The notes: generated by a model not told the origin, from the sequence alone. Positions 9,417 to 18,794 are shown, counted from the first letter of the stretch. The stretch is DNA of 63,970 bases from Mesorhizobium sp. STM 4661 (GCF_000359125.1 NZ_CAAF010000020.1:1-63970); one strand, 5' to 3'. Numbers and translations are program-made.

Positions 9417-10280
9417 TCAGGCGGCTGTCGCCAGAAACTCGGGGTTTTGCTCCACCAGCGCTATCCTGAGCTTTTCCATGGCGCGTGCCTCGATCTGCCG
9501 GACGCGCTCCTTGGATATGCCGAGCGCCTCGCCGAGCGCTTCGAGCGTCGCACCCTCGTCGCTCAGCCGACGCTCCTCGATGATCCTGAGCTCGCGGGCA
9601 TTGAGCGCACCGAGCGCCGTCTTTAGCCAAACAGAACGGCGTTCAACATCGATCGTGTCGCCAGCCACCTCATCCGGCAACGGATCGTCCGAGATCAGGA
9701 AGTCCATCCGCTCTGTTGCCCCGGCGTCGTCGGCGAGTGGTGCGTTGAGCGAAGAGTCCGGCGCCGAAAGGCGGGAATCCATCATCGCCACGTCGGCCTC
9801 GGAGACGCCGAGCGCCACCGAGACCTCGCGGTAGAGCGAGGCATTCGAGAGCGGCTCGGCGCCGTTCGCGAGGCGAGCGCGCAAGCGCCGCAAATTGAAG
9901 AACAGCGCCTTTTGCGCCGAGCTGGTGCCGCCCCGCACGATCGACCAGTTGCGCAGGATATAATCCTGCATCGAAGCGCGGATCCACCATGTCGCATAGG
10001 TCGAAAAGCGCACCTCGCGCTCAGGCTCGAAACGGGCCGCGGCTTCGAGCAGGCCGACATGGCCTTCCTGGATCAGGTCGCCGAGCGGCAGGCCGTAGTG
10101 GCGGAATTTCGAAGCCATGGAAATGACCAGTCGCATATGCGCCATGGTGATGCAGTGCAGCGCGTGCTGGTCGTTGTCTCGCTTCCAGCGCAAGGCAAGA
10201 AGGTGTTCTTCCTCGCGCTCGAGATATGGGGCCCGCATCGCCGCCCGGACCATGGTTCGTCCTGCCGTGTCTTCGATCAT
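9417..10280 (-). CDS. rpoH: RNA polymerase sigma-32 factor RpoH2
   Basis: This 287-residue sigma-70 family factor directs heat-shock and stress transcription. Region 2 is visible (GLPLGDLIQEGHVGLLEAA, then FSTYATWWIRASMQDYILRNWS), followed by the RpoH box (QKALFFNLRRLR), and region 4.2 near the end (LGEALGISKERVRQIEARAM). Rhizobia carry two or three RpoH paralogs; the divergent sequence fits RpoH2, but the paralog assignment is inferred. The start at 10280 gives the usual family length; an in-frame ATG at 10379 would add 33 residues. Confidence 0.9.
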   Translation of the reverse strand: MIEDTAGRTMVRAAMRAPYLEREEEHLLALRWKRDNDQHALHCITMAHMRLVISMASKFRHYGLPLGDLIQEGHVGLLEAAARFEPEREVRFSTYATWWIRASMQDYILRNWSIVRGGTSSAQKALFFNLRRLRARLANGAEPLSNASLYREVSVALGVSEADVAMMDSRLSAPDSSLNAPLADDAGATERMDFLISDDPLPDEVAGDTIDVERRSVWLKTALGALNARELRIIEERRLSDEGATLEALGEALGISKERVRQIEARAMEKLRIALVEQNPEFLATAA

Positions 10281-10602
10281 GCCGGCTCCTGTTCGGCTTG
10301 CGGACGGACTGGCGGCCGCGATCTTGCCGGGCGCGGTTGAAATGTCGAAGTTACGCCCTACAACAGACAAACTCGCCATGCCGGGGAATGTTCCGACGTG
10401 GCGCCATGCAGGTTGCGTTGAGGGAAGGGCATAGTGGCAATTTGCAAAGATGCTCGCGCGCCAGTCGCTGTGGCTTTTGAGAATGGGATTTCTAAAAAGA
10501 GCTATCTTTGAAATCCAATTCCTTATTTTGCTTGCCTGCATCTGCCATTTTCCAGCCCTCCACAAAGCGCCGGATGCCGGCCAAGGACGGGATCACAGAA
10601 AA
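10281..10602. other. Divergent intergenic region, rpoH2 and amino acid ABC operon
   Basis: This 322-base gap has no supported gene. The half next to rpoH2 is GC-rich. The segment about 10480-10555 is clearly AT-richer than its surroundings and probably holds promoter elements for the divergent genes. I could not identify a convincing -35/-10 pair or operator. Confidence 0.4.
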
Positions 10603-11376
10603 ATGAAATGGCTTACATCGCTCATCATCGCCGGAACGCTGCAGGTTCTGGCCGTCACATCAGGCCATGCCGGCGCCAATCTTGATCAGATCAAGCAGGC
10701 CGGAATCTTCAAGGTCGGCACGGAAGGCACCTACGCGCCCTTCACCTATCATGACGCTTCAGGGGCGCTGGTGGGCTTCGACGTCGAGATCGCCAAGGCA
10801 ATCGCGGACAAGCTCGGCGTCAAGTCCGAATTCCTCGAAGGCAAATGGGACGGGCTGATCGCCGGCCTTGACGCCAGTCGCTACGATGCCGTCATCAATC
10901 AAGTCGGCATCACCGAGGCGCGCAAGGCCAAGTATGATTTTTCCGATCCCTACATCGCCTCCAAGGCCGTGCTGATCGTGCGCGGCGACAATACCGATAT
11001 CAAGACCTTCGCCGACCTCAAGGGCAAGAAGTCGGCGCAGTCGCTGACCTCGAATTTCGGCAAGCTCGCCGAAACCAACGGCGCCGAGCTGGTCGGCACA
11101 GACGGCTTCGACCAGTCGATACAGCTGCTGCTTACCGGCCGCGCCGACGCCACCATCAATGACAGCCTGTCCTTCCTCGACTTCAAGAAGCAAAAACCCG
11201 ACGCCAATGTGAAGATCGCCGCGCAAGAGGAAAACGCCGACTATTCCGGCGTCATCGTACGCAAGGGTGATCCGGAACTGGTCGCTGCCATCAACAAGGC
11301 GCTGGCCGACATCAAGGCCGACGGCACTTATCAGAAGATCGCCGACATCTATTTCGGCCAGGACGTTTCGAAGTAA
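10603..11376 (+). CDS. Polar amino acid ABC transporter, substrate-binding protein
   Basis: This 257-residue periplasmic protein begins with a signal peptide ending near SGHAGA. The mature N-terminus (LDQIKQAGIFKVGTEGTYAPFTYHDASGALVGFDVEIAKAIA, read in pieces) is the SBP_bac_3 fold used for amino acids. KWDGLIAGLDASRYDAVINQVGIT is also typical and closest to cystine/polar amino acid binding proteins such as TcyA/FliY. A strong terminator follows it, so this protein is probably made in excess over the permease and ATPase that come next. Confidence 0.9.
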   Translation: MKWLTSLIIAGTLQVLAVTSGHAGANLDQIKQAGIFKVGTEGTYAPFTYHDASGALVGFDVEIAKAIADKLGVKSEFLEGKWDGLIAGLDASRYDAVINQVGITEARKAKYDFSDPYIASKAVLIVRGDNTDIKTFADLKGKKSAQSLTSNFGKLAETNGAELVGTDGFDQSIQLLLTGRADATINDSLSFLDFKKQKPDANVKIAAQEENADYSGVIVRKGDPELVAAINKALADIKADGTYQKIADIYFGQDVSK

Positions 11377-11422
11377 ACGCATTCACCGAGCGGGCCGGTC
11401 GCCAGTCGGCCCGGACTGTTGC

Positions 11423-11456
11423 GCGGCGAGCCGTCTTTGACGGCTCGCCGCTTTTC
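11423..11456 (+). terminator. Rho-independent terminator after the binding-protein gene
   Basis: A 13-bp perfect stem, GCGGCGAGCCGTC with GACGGCTCGCCGC, closes a TTT loop and is followed by TTTT. It lies 46 bases after the binding-protein stop. Because the permease genes follow on the same strand, it may act as a partial terminator. Confidence 0.8.
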
Positions 11457-11481
11457 GCATGATATGCAGGGCGATCTCGCT

Positions 11482-11585
11482 AAAGCGCGTCGCATTGAAC
11501 GGATTCATGCGACGCGCTTTAAGTTCTTGTTTTGATGCATGTCGTTATCGCAAAACCGCTGCGCACTTTTGCGCGACATGCACTA
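11482..11585. repeat. Dispersed intergenic repeat, copy 1
   Basis: The element starts with arms AAAGCGCGTCGCAT (11482-11495) and ATGCGACGCGCTTT (11507-11520) and continues with a second hairpin around GCAAAACCGCTGCGCAC. About 75 bases (11501-11576) are nearly identical to 18795-18869. It is a dispersed repeat found in many rhizobial intergenic regions, and sits just upstream of the permease ribosome site. Confidence 0.8.
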
Positions 11586-11598
11586 GGAGGGGCCTCTC

Positions 11599-12279
11599 GT
11601 GCCGCACTGGCTGCAATTGATGCTGGACTCGTTGCCGACGCTGTTGTGGGCGGCGCTGATCTTCACCGTGCCGCTGACGCTGCTGTCGTTTGCCTTCGGC
11701 CTGTTCGTCGGGCTGGTCGTGGCGCTGGTCCGTTTGTTCGGCCCGAAACCCCTGGTCGCCGTGGTCCGCTTCTATGTCTGGATTTCCCGCGGCACGCCGC
11801 TTCTGGTGCAGCTCTTCCTGATCTTCTACGGCCTGCCGTCGGTCGGCATCCTGCTCGACGCCTTTCCAGCGGCGCTGATCGGCTTCACGCTCAATATCGG
11901 CGCCTACACGTCGGAAATCATCCGCGCCGTCATCGGCTCGGTGCCGAAGGGGCAGTGGGAGGCGGCCTATTCGATCGGCATGACCTGGAGCCAGGCGATG
12001 CGGCGCACGATTCTCCCGCAAGCCGGCCGCGTCGCGGTGCCGCCGCTGTCCAACACCTTCATCTCGCTGGTCAAGGACACCTCGCTGGCCGCCGCCATTA
12101 CCGTGCCGGAAATGTTCCAGGCCGCGCAACGCATCGTCGCCACCACTTATGAACCGCTGATCCTCTATGTCGAGGCGGCGATCCTCTACCTCGTTTTGAG
12201 TTCCGTGCTGTCGGCGTTGCAGACGCGGCTGGAGGTGCGCCTCAACCGCTATGGCGGTTTCCTGGAGGCGCGGTCATGA
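11599..12279 (+). CDS. Polar amino acid ABC transporter permease
   Basis: This 226-residue membrane protein has about five transmembrane segments and the amino acid permease EAA loop (GSVPKGQWEAAYSIGMTWSQAM followed by ILPQA, read in pieces). The SRGTPLLVQLFLIFYGLP segment is diagnostic of the HisM/GlnP family. The start is a GTG preceded by AGGAGGGG. It overlaps the ATPase gene by four bases. Confidence 0.9.
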   Translation: MPHWLQLMLDSLPTLLWAALIFTVPLTLLSFAFGLFVGLVVALVRLFGPKPLVAVVRFYVWISRGTPLLVQLFLIFYGLPSVGILLDAFPAALIGFTLNIGAYTSEIIRAVIGSVPKGQWEAAYSIGMTWSQAMRRTILPQAGRVAVPPLSNTFISLVKDTSLAAAITVPEMFQAAQRIVATTYEPLILYVEAAILYLVLSSVLSALQTRLEVRLNRYGGFLEARS

Positions 12280-13067
12280 TCGGCCTCACCGATATCGAGA
12301 AGCGCTTTGGCGACAATCTCGTGCTGAAGGGGGTGACCGTCACCATCGAGGAAGGCAGCGTCACCGCCCTTGTAGGCCCCTCGGGTGGCGGCAAAAGCAC
12401 GCTTTTGCGCTGCATCAACCTGCTGGAGATCCCGACCTCCGGTACGGTGCGCATCGGCGACGAGACGCTGGAATTCCGCCCGGGGATCAAGGTCTCCACA
12501 AGGGATATCCAGCGCCTGCGGTTGCAGACCGGCATGGTGTTCCAGAATTTCCAGCTGTTTCCACATCGCACCGCGCTCGAGAATGTCATGGAGGGACTGG
12601 TCACCGTGCTCAAATGGCCGACGGAGAGGGCGCGCGAGCGGGCGCTTGCGCTGCTCGAAAAGGTCGGGATGGCGCACAAGGCCGATGCCTGGCCGGCAAC
12701 GCTGTCGGGCGGCCAGCAGCAGCGCGTGGCGATTGCCCGGGCGCTGGCGCCGTCGCCGAAAGTGCTGCTCTGCGACGAGCCGACCTCGGCGCTCGATCCC
12801 GAACTGGCGCAGGAGGTGGTCGACGTGCTCGGCCAGCTCGCCAGCGAGGGCACGACCATGGTGATGGCGACGCATGATCTCAGGCTTGCCTCCAAGATCG
12901 CGCAGGAGGCGGTTTTTCTCGACGCCGGGGTCATCGTCGAAAAAGGTCCGGCCGCCGTGCTGTTCAGCAATCCGCAGCAGCAGCGCACCAGGCGGTTCAT
13001 TGCGACTTTGAAGCAAGAGGCGGAGAAGGAAGGTGGGGGAGAAAGTTCGGGTGCGATTTCTCCGTAG
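12276..13067 (+). CDS. Polar amino acid ABC transporter ATP-binding protein
   Basis: This 263-residue ATPase has Walker A GPSGGGKST, Q-loop FQNFQLFPH, signature LSGGQQQR, Walker B LLCDEPTSALDPE and the switch region ATHDLR. It belongs to the HisP/GlnQ family and completes the importer. It starts inside the permease stop (ATGA) and is convergent with carD, with a shared intergenic repeat and terminator between them. Confidence 0.92.
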   Translation: MIGLTDIEKRFGDNLVLKGVTVTIEEGSVTALVGPSGGGKSTLLRCINLLEIPTSGTVRIGDETLEFRPGIKVSTRDIQRLRLQTGMVFQNFQLFPHRTALENVMEGLVTVLKWPTERARERALALLEKVGMAHKADAWPATLSGGQQQRVAIARALAPSPKVLLCDEPTSALDPELAQEVVDVLGQLASEGTTMVMATHDLRLASKIAQEAVFLDAGVIVEKGPAAVLFSNPQQQRTRRFIATLKQEAEKEGGGESSGAISP

Positions 13068-13132
13068 GCTGGCGCCGCACCCCACCCCGCTGCTTCGCAG
13101 CGACCCTCCCCACAAGGGGGAGGGTAATCTCA

Positions 13133-13160
13133 ACAAAAAACCCGGCGCTAGGCCGGGTTC
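13133..13160 (-). terminator. Rho-independent terminator of carD
   Basis: Read on the minus strand, an AACCCGGC/GCCGGGTT stem with a five-base loop is followed by a run of seven or more T residues (the A tract at 13134-13140). It lies 25 bases after the carD stop. The segment just before it (about 13075-13128) is part of another GC-rich dispersed repeat. Confidence 0.85.
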
Positions 13161-13184
13161 TTCAGAATTCAAAAGCGAAAAAGC

Positions 13185-13766
13185 TCAGGCTGCTTCTTCC
13201 TGCTCGGCTTCCTCGTTGTCGGCCTTGGCGCCGCGCTTGGGGCCCTTGTTGAGGTTGACCTCGATGAGGCGCACCGCTTCGGTTTCCGACATGCGGTTGA
13301 CGGCGGCAATCTCGCGCGCCATGCGGTCGAGCGCCGCCTCGTAGAGCTGGCGTTCGGAATAGGACTGCTCCGGCTGGTTGTCGGCGCGGTAGAGGTCGCG
13401 CACCACTTCCGAGATCGAGATCAGGTCGCCGGAATTGATCTTGGCATCATATTCCTGGGCGCGGCGCGACCACATGGTGCGCTTGACGCGGGCGCGGCCC
13501 TGCACGACCTTCAGCGCGCGCTCGACATAATCCTCTTCCGACAGCTTGCGCATGCCGATGGAAGTCGCCTTGGCGACCGGGACCTTCAGGCGCATCTTGT
13601 CTTTCTGGAAATCGATGACGAACAGCTCAAGCTTGTGGCCCGCAACTTCCTGCTCGTCGATCGAGACTATCTGGCCGACGCCATGCGCCGGATAGACAAT
13701 GTACTCGCCGGTCTTGAAACCGTGACGTGCTGCGGTGGACTTCTTCTGCGGGGTGATCGTTGCCAT
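13185..13766 (-). CDS. carD: CarD family transcriptional regulator
   Basis: This 193-residue protein is a CarD/CdnL RNA polymerase-binding factor, which stabilises open complexes at rRNA and other promoters. The N-terminal RNAP-interacting domain is seen in FKTGEYIVYPAHGVGQIVSIDEQE (read in pieces), and the basic helical C-terminal domain contains VKRTMWSRRAQEYDAKINSGD, with the tryptophan expected to contact promoter DNA. An acidic Glu-rich tail follows. The start at 13766 (MATITPQ) is preferred; an in-frame upstream ATG at 13799 would add 11 residues. Confidence 0.9.
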   Translation of the reverse strand: MATITPQKKSTAARHGFKTGEYIVYPAHGVGQIVSIDEQEVAGHKLELFVIDFQKDKMRLKVPVAKATSIGMRKLSEEDYVERALKVVQGRARVKRTMWSRRAQEYDAKINSGDLISISEVVRDLYRADNQPEQSYSERQLYEAALDRMAREIAAVNRMSETEAVRLIEVNLNKGPKRGAKADNEEAEQEEAA

Positions 13767-14171
13767 TACGCCCTGAACTCCTTGTTGTGGTGCCGGCATG
13801 GCGGCGCCGGCTGAACTCGTGCGGTCGGGCTACCGACCGTTAGCCGCACAACAGATGAACCCATCCGGAAAAGCGGAGACCGGCAAACCGCATAATTGCG
13901 ACTGCCTGCCCCAGATTGCTCTGGTCCGGATTGAGAAATTCACCTTTCAGTGATTTGGGGCGTTGGCGCCATAAATCGACGTTGTGTCACCGGCATGTTT
14001 CGCTCGTGTAGCACAAAAAGTCGGAAGAATCAAGGTTTTGCTGCACACGCGAAGGCCGAAGGCAACCGCTGCCTGTCAGGGCGGTTAATGTATCATGGCT
14101 GTTACGCAGCGTCATGCCGGTCAAATCGGCATTGCCATTACGGTGCCGCGCGCCCTTCTGGGCACGCAAAG
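13767..14171. other. Gene-free region between carD and fdxA
   Basis: About 400 bases without a supported gene. The carD-proximal part should contain its promoter. A plus-strand frame (13950-14543) runs through it but is mostly the antisense of fdxA and has no recognisable domain. No strong hairpin or repeat was noticed. Confidence 0.45.
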
Positions 14172-14510
14172 CTAGTCACCTTCACCAGGCTCGGCGGAGA
14201 AATATTTCTCGAACTTTCCGGCCTCGCCATCGAAGGTCTTGGCGTCTGCCGGAGGCTCTTTCTTGGCCGTGATGTTGGGCCATTTTTCGGCGTATTCGGT
14301 ATTGATCCGCAGCCATTTGTCGAGGCCCGGCTCGGTGTCCGGCTTGATCGCGTCCGCTGGGCATTCCGGTTCGCAGACACCGCAGTCGATGCATTCGTCG
14401 GGATGGATGACGAGCATGTTCTCGCCTTCGTAGAAACAGTCGACCGGACAGACCTCGATACAGTCCATGTATTTGCATTTAATGCAATTGTCGGTCACGA
14501 CATAGGTCAT
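14172..14510 (-). CDS. fdxA: Seven-iron ferredoxin FdxA
   Basis: This 112-residue ferredoxin is a soluble one-electron carrier. Two cluster motifs are visible: [17 protein letters not shown] near the N-terminus and [12 protein letters not shown] around residues 39-50. The lengthened first motif is the pattern of 3Fe-4S plus 4Fe-4S ferredoxins of the Azotobacter FdI type found throughout Alphaproteobacteria. The start at 14510 (MTYVVTDN) matches the family; eight upstream codons in frame are not typical. Confidence 0.93.
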   Translation of the reverse strand: MTYVVTDNCIKCKYMDCIEVCPVDCFYEGENMLVIHPDECIDCGVCEPECPADAIKPDTEPGLDKWLRINTEYAEKWPNITAKKEPPADAKTFDGEAGKFEKYFSAEPGEGD

Positions 14511-14540
14511 CGGTCGGGCTCCGGGACGTCCCATTTTTGT

Positions 14541-14633
14541 TAGAGCGACGTGCGTCCAATTGGACGCACAAAGTACGCTCTAACACTTTGAATCTACGCG
14601 TCGTGCTTCCGAAAATCGATACCGATTTTCGGG
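14541..14633. repeat. Nested palindromic intergenic repeat
   Basis: GTTAGAGCG (from about 14539) pairs with CGCTCTAAC (to about 14584), enclosing the perfect 20-base palindrome GTGCGTCCAATTGGACGCAC at 14550-14569. A second hairpin, CCGAAAATCG/CGATTTTCGG, follows at about 14608-14633. Both are dispersed rhizobial-type elements upstream of fdxA. Confidence 0.75.
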
Positions 14634-14761
14634 CCGATGCGGTAGCTTTTTTGGTGAGGTAACGCCTTTGCCTGCCGCTGGCAAGGGCGGCCATCCCCAC
14701 CGATATCGGCGTTTCCGGAATGGAATTCCAGACTGTTGCCCTGGTGGAGGTTGGCGATTGC

Positions 14762-15148
14762 CTAGTCCTCGCCCAGCAGGCGGTCTGTTTCCCTGCGTTG
14801 CTTCTTGGTCGGGCGGCCGCTGCCGGCCTCGCGTAGCGCGGGAATCGCGTCGGGAATGGCTTCGCTTTTCGGCGCGGGCGGCGGCGAGATGTCCTCATAG
14901 AGCGTGCGCGCTTCCTCGGCAGGGCCGCGCCGGGTCCCCGTGCCAAGCACCTTCCAGATGAAGATGCGCCGCTCGAGCGTGATGGTGAGAACGTCGCCGG
15001 GCCGGACCATATCGGAGGCCTGCGCTGCTTTGTCGCGATTGATGCGGACGCGCCCGGCCACCACCAGCTTGGCCGCCAGTGAACGCGATTTCACCGCGCG
15101 CGAAAAGAACAGCCATTTGTCGATGCGCTGGCGGCCTTCAGCAACCAT
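14762..15148 (-). CDS. S4-domain RNA-binding protein, Hsp15-like
   Basis: This 128-residue protein begins with an S4 RNA-binding domain (QRIDKWLFFSRAVKSRSLAAKLV and GRVRINRDKAAQASDMVRPGD, read in pieces) and ends in a basic tail (RPTKKQRRETDRL). This is the HslR/Hsp15 arrangement. Hsp15 binds 50S subunits carrying stalled nascent chains. It lies immediately downstream of the Suv3-like helicase on the same strand, with a 14-base gap, so the two RNA-related genes are probably one transcript. Confidence 0.85.
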   Translation of the reverse strand: MVAEGRQRIDKWLFFSRAVKSRSLAAKLVVAGRVRINRDKAAQASDMVRPGDVLTITLERRIFIWKVLGTGTRRGPAEEARTLYEDISPPPAPKSEAIPDAIPALREAGSGRPTKKQRRETDRLLGED

Positions 15149-15162
15149 CGGACCGGGCTGAG

Positions 15163-18100
15163 CTATTTCTTCAGCTGGTCGCGCAATGCGGCGAGCTTGG
15201 CGAAGGGCGAGTCCGGATCGAAGCGCACCGGGCGTTCCTCACGCGGCTTCGGCTGGAAGGCGGGCTTTCCACCCTGCGGGCCGCCCTTGCCGTCCTGCCT
15301 GCCGCCCTTCCAGTCGGGCCTGTTGTCGCGGCGATCGGGACGCGCGCCTTGCGGCTTGCCATCGCGGCGTTCCGCGCCCTCACCCTGCGGCTTGGGCTTG
15401 AACTTCGAGCGGTCGAAGCGTGGCTTGCCGGCGCCGTCGCGCTGGTCGCGGCGTCCCTGATGAGCCGGCCGGCCGGCCGGAGCGTCAGCCGGCTGGCCGG
15501 CATCTGCCGGTGCATCGACGCGGCCATCCTGCGCGGCCTGGCCGTTGCGCGACCGGTTGTCCCGATGATTATCACGGGGGCGGTTGTCATGGTGGCGGTG
15601 GCGTGGGCGCTGGTCGAAGCGACCCTGCCGCCATAACAGGATGGGTTTTGGTTCTTCGGCTTCCGGAGCGGGGGCTTCCGGTGCGGGCTCGCCGGCGGCG
15701 ATCTCCGGCGCCGCGGCCTCTGCCGTTGCTTCCTCGCTTGCAGGCGAAGCCTCGGCGACGGGCTCTGTCGTTGCGGCTTCTGCCGGCGCCGGTTCGGAGA
15801 GGACTGCGGCCTCTGCCGCCGGCGCAGGCTCCGCAGGCATTTCGGTGGCAGTTTCGGCCACGGGCAGGTTTTCTACCGTGACTTCGGCCTGAGCTTCCGG
15901 GGCCTGAGCCTCCGGCTGGTCCTCCGCGACAGACTCCGCTGCCGCTTCGGCGGTGGCTTCCGCCGGAATTTCGGCCGCGGTCTCCGCAATGATGGCCGCA
16001 TCCGACGCTGGTTCCGAACTCTCGGCCGGAGTCTCGATGGCTGCGTCGGCGGTCGCCGCTTCCGCAGCCCTGACCTGCTCGGCTTTCGCCGCCTCTTCCG
16101 CCGCCAGCCTGGCCGCGACGGCTTCACGCGCGGCGTTGTCCTGGGCTTCGAGCCGCGCCTTCACCTCGATCGCCGGCTTCGGCTCGGCGCGGTAGCCGAG
16201 GCCTTTCAGAATCTCTTCCATGTCATCGGCGGTGGCGCCAAGGATCGACATCATCGGCGGCGTCACCATGAAGGACTGACCGTCATAGGCGCCGTCGGGG
16301 CGCTGTCCCAGGCCCGGCTTCCAGTTGGTCGCCGGCCTGATCAGGTCGGCCAGCCGCTCAAGGATGTCGACGCGCACCGCGCGCCGGCCGAGATTGCGAT
16401 AGCCGGCGAGCTTGTAGAAGGTCTTGTCGAAAGTGGGGTCGATGACCACCGAGGTGCGGCCCGAGGCCAGCGCATGAACCACGTCGCCGAAGCCCGGCTT
16501 GTCCTTGCCGTCGTTCTTCAGCGCCCACAACAGCGTCACCAGTCCGGCCGGCGCCGGCTTGATCAGGGCCGGCACGAAGACATGGTAGGCGCCGAAGCGC
16601 ACGCCGAGCCGGCGCAGCGCCGCACGACCTTCCTGGTCCAGCGACTTCATCTCCTCGGCGATGTCGCGGCGATTGATAAGGCCAAAATGCTCGACGAGCT
16701 GGAAGGCGATGCCGCGGCCGATACCGGTGATCTGCTCGGCGTTCTTGAGGTCGACCAAGGGCTTCAGCAAGGACTCGACCTGGAAATTGACGAAGCGCTC
16801 CGCACGCGCCGCAACCTTGTCGCGGGCCGGACCGGTGAGCTGCTCGTCGGCCAGCAAAACAAGGCGCGGCTTCAGCGGCTCGTCACCCGCGACCAGCGTG
16901 CCAACCGGCGCACCGATCCAGCGCAGCGTGCCGTCGGAGCCGAGCGCGATATCGCCGTTGGCGCAGGCGCCGAAGCGTTCGGCCCGCGCCTCGAATTCGG
17001 CTGCAAGCGCCTTCTGCGCCGCCGTGCGCACCGCCTTGGCGTCCTCGCCGCCGGCGCTCTGGTCGGCGGTGAAGCGAAACCCCTGCAACTCGCCGACATG
17101 ATGGCCTTCGACGAGGACGGTTCCGGTTGGGCTGATTTCGGCTTCAGGCATGGTATTTTCTCTAAGGCGCCGCATGAGGACGGAAGTCCTGCGGTCTACG
17201 AAGCGTTTCGTCAACCGCTCATGCAGCGCATCCGACAATCTGTCTTCGATTTCGCGCGTCTTTTCCTGCCAGTGTGCCTGATCGGCCAGCCAGCCGGGCC
17301 GGTTGGAAACGAAAGTCCAGGTGCGGATCTGGGCAATCCGGTGCGACAGCGTGTCGATGTCGCCCTCTGTCGTGTCGGCACGGCGCACCTGCTCGGCCAT
17401 GTAATTTTCATCGACATGACCATGCCTGGCAAGGTCCATGTAGATCGAGGCGATCAAGTCCGCATGCTGGGCCGGGGCGATCTTCCTGTAGTCGGGAAGC
17501 GCGCAGGCTTCCCACAGCAGCGCCACGCGCCCGGGATCGGTGGCGAGCGCCCTTATTTCCTCGTCGCGGGAAAGATGCTCCAGCGCCTGCGCGTCCACCG
17601 CCGGCAATGCGCGCGTCAGGCCTTCGACCGGCGCGTTGGTCTCGATCGAGCGCTTCAGCGCATCGAGGCTGGCGAAATCGAAATGCGCGGTGCGCCACTG
17701 CAGCACTTTCACCGGGTCGAAATCATGGCCTTCGATCTTCTTGACCAGTTCCTCGTCCAGCGGATCGACCTGGCCGGTGACACCGAAGGTGCCGTCGCGC
17801 AGGTGCCGGCCGGCGCGGCCGGCAATCTGGCCGAGCTCGGCCGCCGTCAGATTGCGGTACTGGTAGCCGTCGAATTTACGGTTCTGGGCGAAGGCGACAT
17901 GGTCGAGATCGAGGTTGAGCCCCATGCCAATGGCATCGGTGGCGACGAGGTAGTCGACATCACCCGCCTGGAACAGCGCCACCTGCGCGTTGCGGGTGCG
18001 GGGGCTGAGCGCGCCAAGCACGACGGCGGCCCCGCCCTGCTGGCGGCGGATCAGTTCGGCGATGGCGTAGACTTCGTCGGCGGAGAAGGCGACGATCGCC

Positions 18101-18630
18101 GTGCGCCTGGGTAAGCGGGTCAGTTTCTTCGAGCCGGCATAGGCCAGATGCGACAGCCGTGGCCGGGTCACCACAGACACGCCCTTCAACAGGCGCTGGA
18201 GGATGCTGTGCATTGTGGCAGCACCCAGCAGCAGCGTCTCCTGGCGGCCGCGCAGATGCAGGATGCGGTCGGTAAAGATGTGGCCGCGTTCGAGATCGCC
18301 GGCAAGCTGGACCTCGTCGATGGCGACGAAGGCGGCGTCGGTCTCGCGCGGCATGGCTTCCACCGTGCAGACCGAGTATTTCGCTCCGGCCGGCTGGATC
18401 TTTTCCTCGCCGGTGATGAGCGCCACCTTGTGGGCGCCGACCTTCTCGCAGACACGGCTGTAGACCTCGCGGGCAAGCAGCCTGAGCGGCAGGCCGATGA
18501 CCCCGCTGTCATGCGCCACCATGCGTTCAATGGCGAGATGGGTCTTGCCGGTGTTGGTCGGACCGAGCACCGCGGTCACGTCGCGGCCCGACAGGATCAG
18601 CGGCTCAGTGTGTTTCGGCTGGATGTTCAT
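15163..18630 (-). CDS. Suv3-like ATP-dependent RNA helicase with long disordered tail
   Basis: This protein of about 1155 residues belongs to the Suv3 branch of DExH/Ski2-like helicases, best known as mitochondrial RNA-degradosome helicases. Motif I is GPTNTGKTH (near residue 24), the DExH-like box is IDEVQLAGD (near 108), and motif VI is QIAGRAGRH. A conserved helicase and C-terminal domain runs to about residue 815. Then come about 180 residues rich in Ala, Glu and Pro, a basic Arg/Asp/Gly-rich segment (around 997-1130) and a conserved end PDSPFAKLAALRDQLKK. The tail is probably unstructured and RNA- or partner-binding. The start at 18630 (MNIQPKH) is preferred to an ATG at 18705. Confidence 0.88.
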   Translation of the reverse strand: MNIQPKHTEPLILSGRDVTAVLGPTNTGKTHLAIERMVAHDSGVIGLPLRLLAREVYSRVCEKVGAHKVALITGEEKIQPAGAKYSVCTVEAMPRETDAAFVAIDEVQLAGDLERGHIFTDRILHLRGRQETLLLGAATMHSILQRLLKGVSVVTRPRLSHLAYAGSKKLTRLPRRTAIVAFSADEVYAIAELIRRQQGGAAVVLGALSPRTRNAQVALFQAGDVDYLVATDAIGMGLNLDLDHVAFAQNRKFDGYQYRNLTAAELGQIAGRAGRHLRDGTFGVTGQVDPLDEELVKKIEGHDFDPVKVLQWRTAHFDFASLDALKRSIETNAPVEGLTRALPAVDAQALEHLSRDEEIRALATDPGRVALLWEACALPDYRKIAPAQHADLIASIYMDLARHGHVDENYMAEQVRRADTTEGDIDTLSHRIAQIRTWTFVSNRPGWLADQAHWQEKTREIEDRLSDALHERLTKRFVDRRTSVLMRRLRENTMPEAEISPTGTVLVEGHHVGELQGFRFTADQSAGGEDAKAVRTAAQKALAAEFEARAERFGACANGDIALGSDGTLRWIGAPVGTLVAGDEPLKPRLVLLADEQLTGPARDKVAARAERFVNFQVESLLKPLVDLKNAEQITGIGRGIAFQLVEHFGLINRRDIAEEMKSLDQEGRAALRRLGVRFGAYHVFVPALIKPAPAGLVTLLWALKNDGKDKPGFGDVVHALASGRTSVVIDPTFDKTFYKLAGYRNLGRRAVRVDILERLADLIRPATNWKPGLGQRPDGAYDGQSFMVTPPMMSILGATADDMEEILKGLGYRAEPKPAIEVKARLEAQDNAAREAVAARLAAEEAAKAEQVRAAEAATADAAIETPAESSEPASDAAIIAETAAEIPAEATAEAAAESVAEDQPEAQAPEAQAEVTVENLPVAETATEMPAEPAPAAEAAVLSEPAPAEAATTEPVAEASPASEEATAEAAAPEIAAGEPAPEAPAPEAEEPKPILLWRQGRFDQRPRHRHHDNRPRDNHRDNRSRNGQAAQDGRVDAPADAGQPADAPAGRPAHQGRRDQRDGAGKPRFDRSKFKPKPQGEGAERRDGKPQGARPDRRDNRPDWKGGRQDGKGGPQGGKPAFQPKPREERPVRFDPDSPFAKLAALRDQLKK

Positions 18631-18794
18631 CGGCTCGGAAATAACGCTTCTGCCGCTCGTTGCCGGGGAGCACGCCAATGGTGGCGCGTGTGACAGGGCA
18701 CACATAGGGATTTCGCGCGCGAAGCGAAAGCGGAATGTTCCGCCGGCGGGCCGAAGCTGCCTGCCACGCGCTTTTAAGCACGTCGCGTTTGGGC

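Noticed and set aside
13950..14543. 197-codon plus-strand frame over fdxA
   Set aside because: Mostly antisense of the ferredoxin gene; no family recognised.
16474..18114. 546-codon plus-strand frame over the Suv3-like helicase
   Set aside because: Antisense of conserved helicase domains, no domain of its own.
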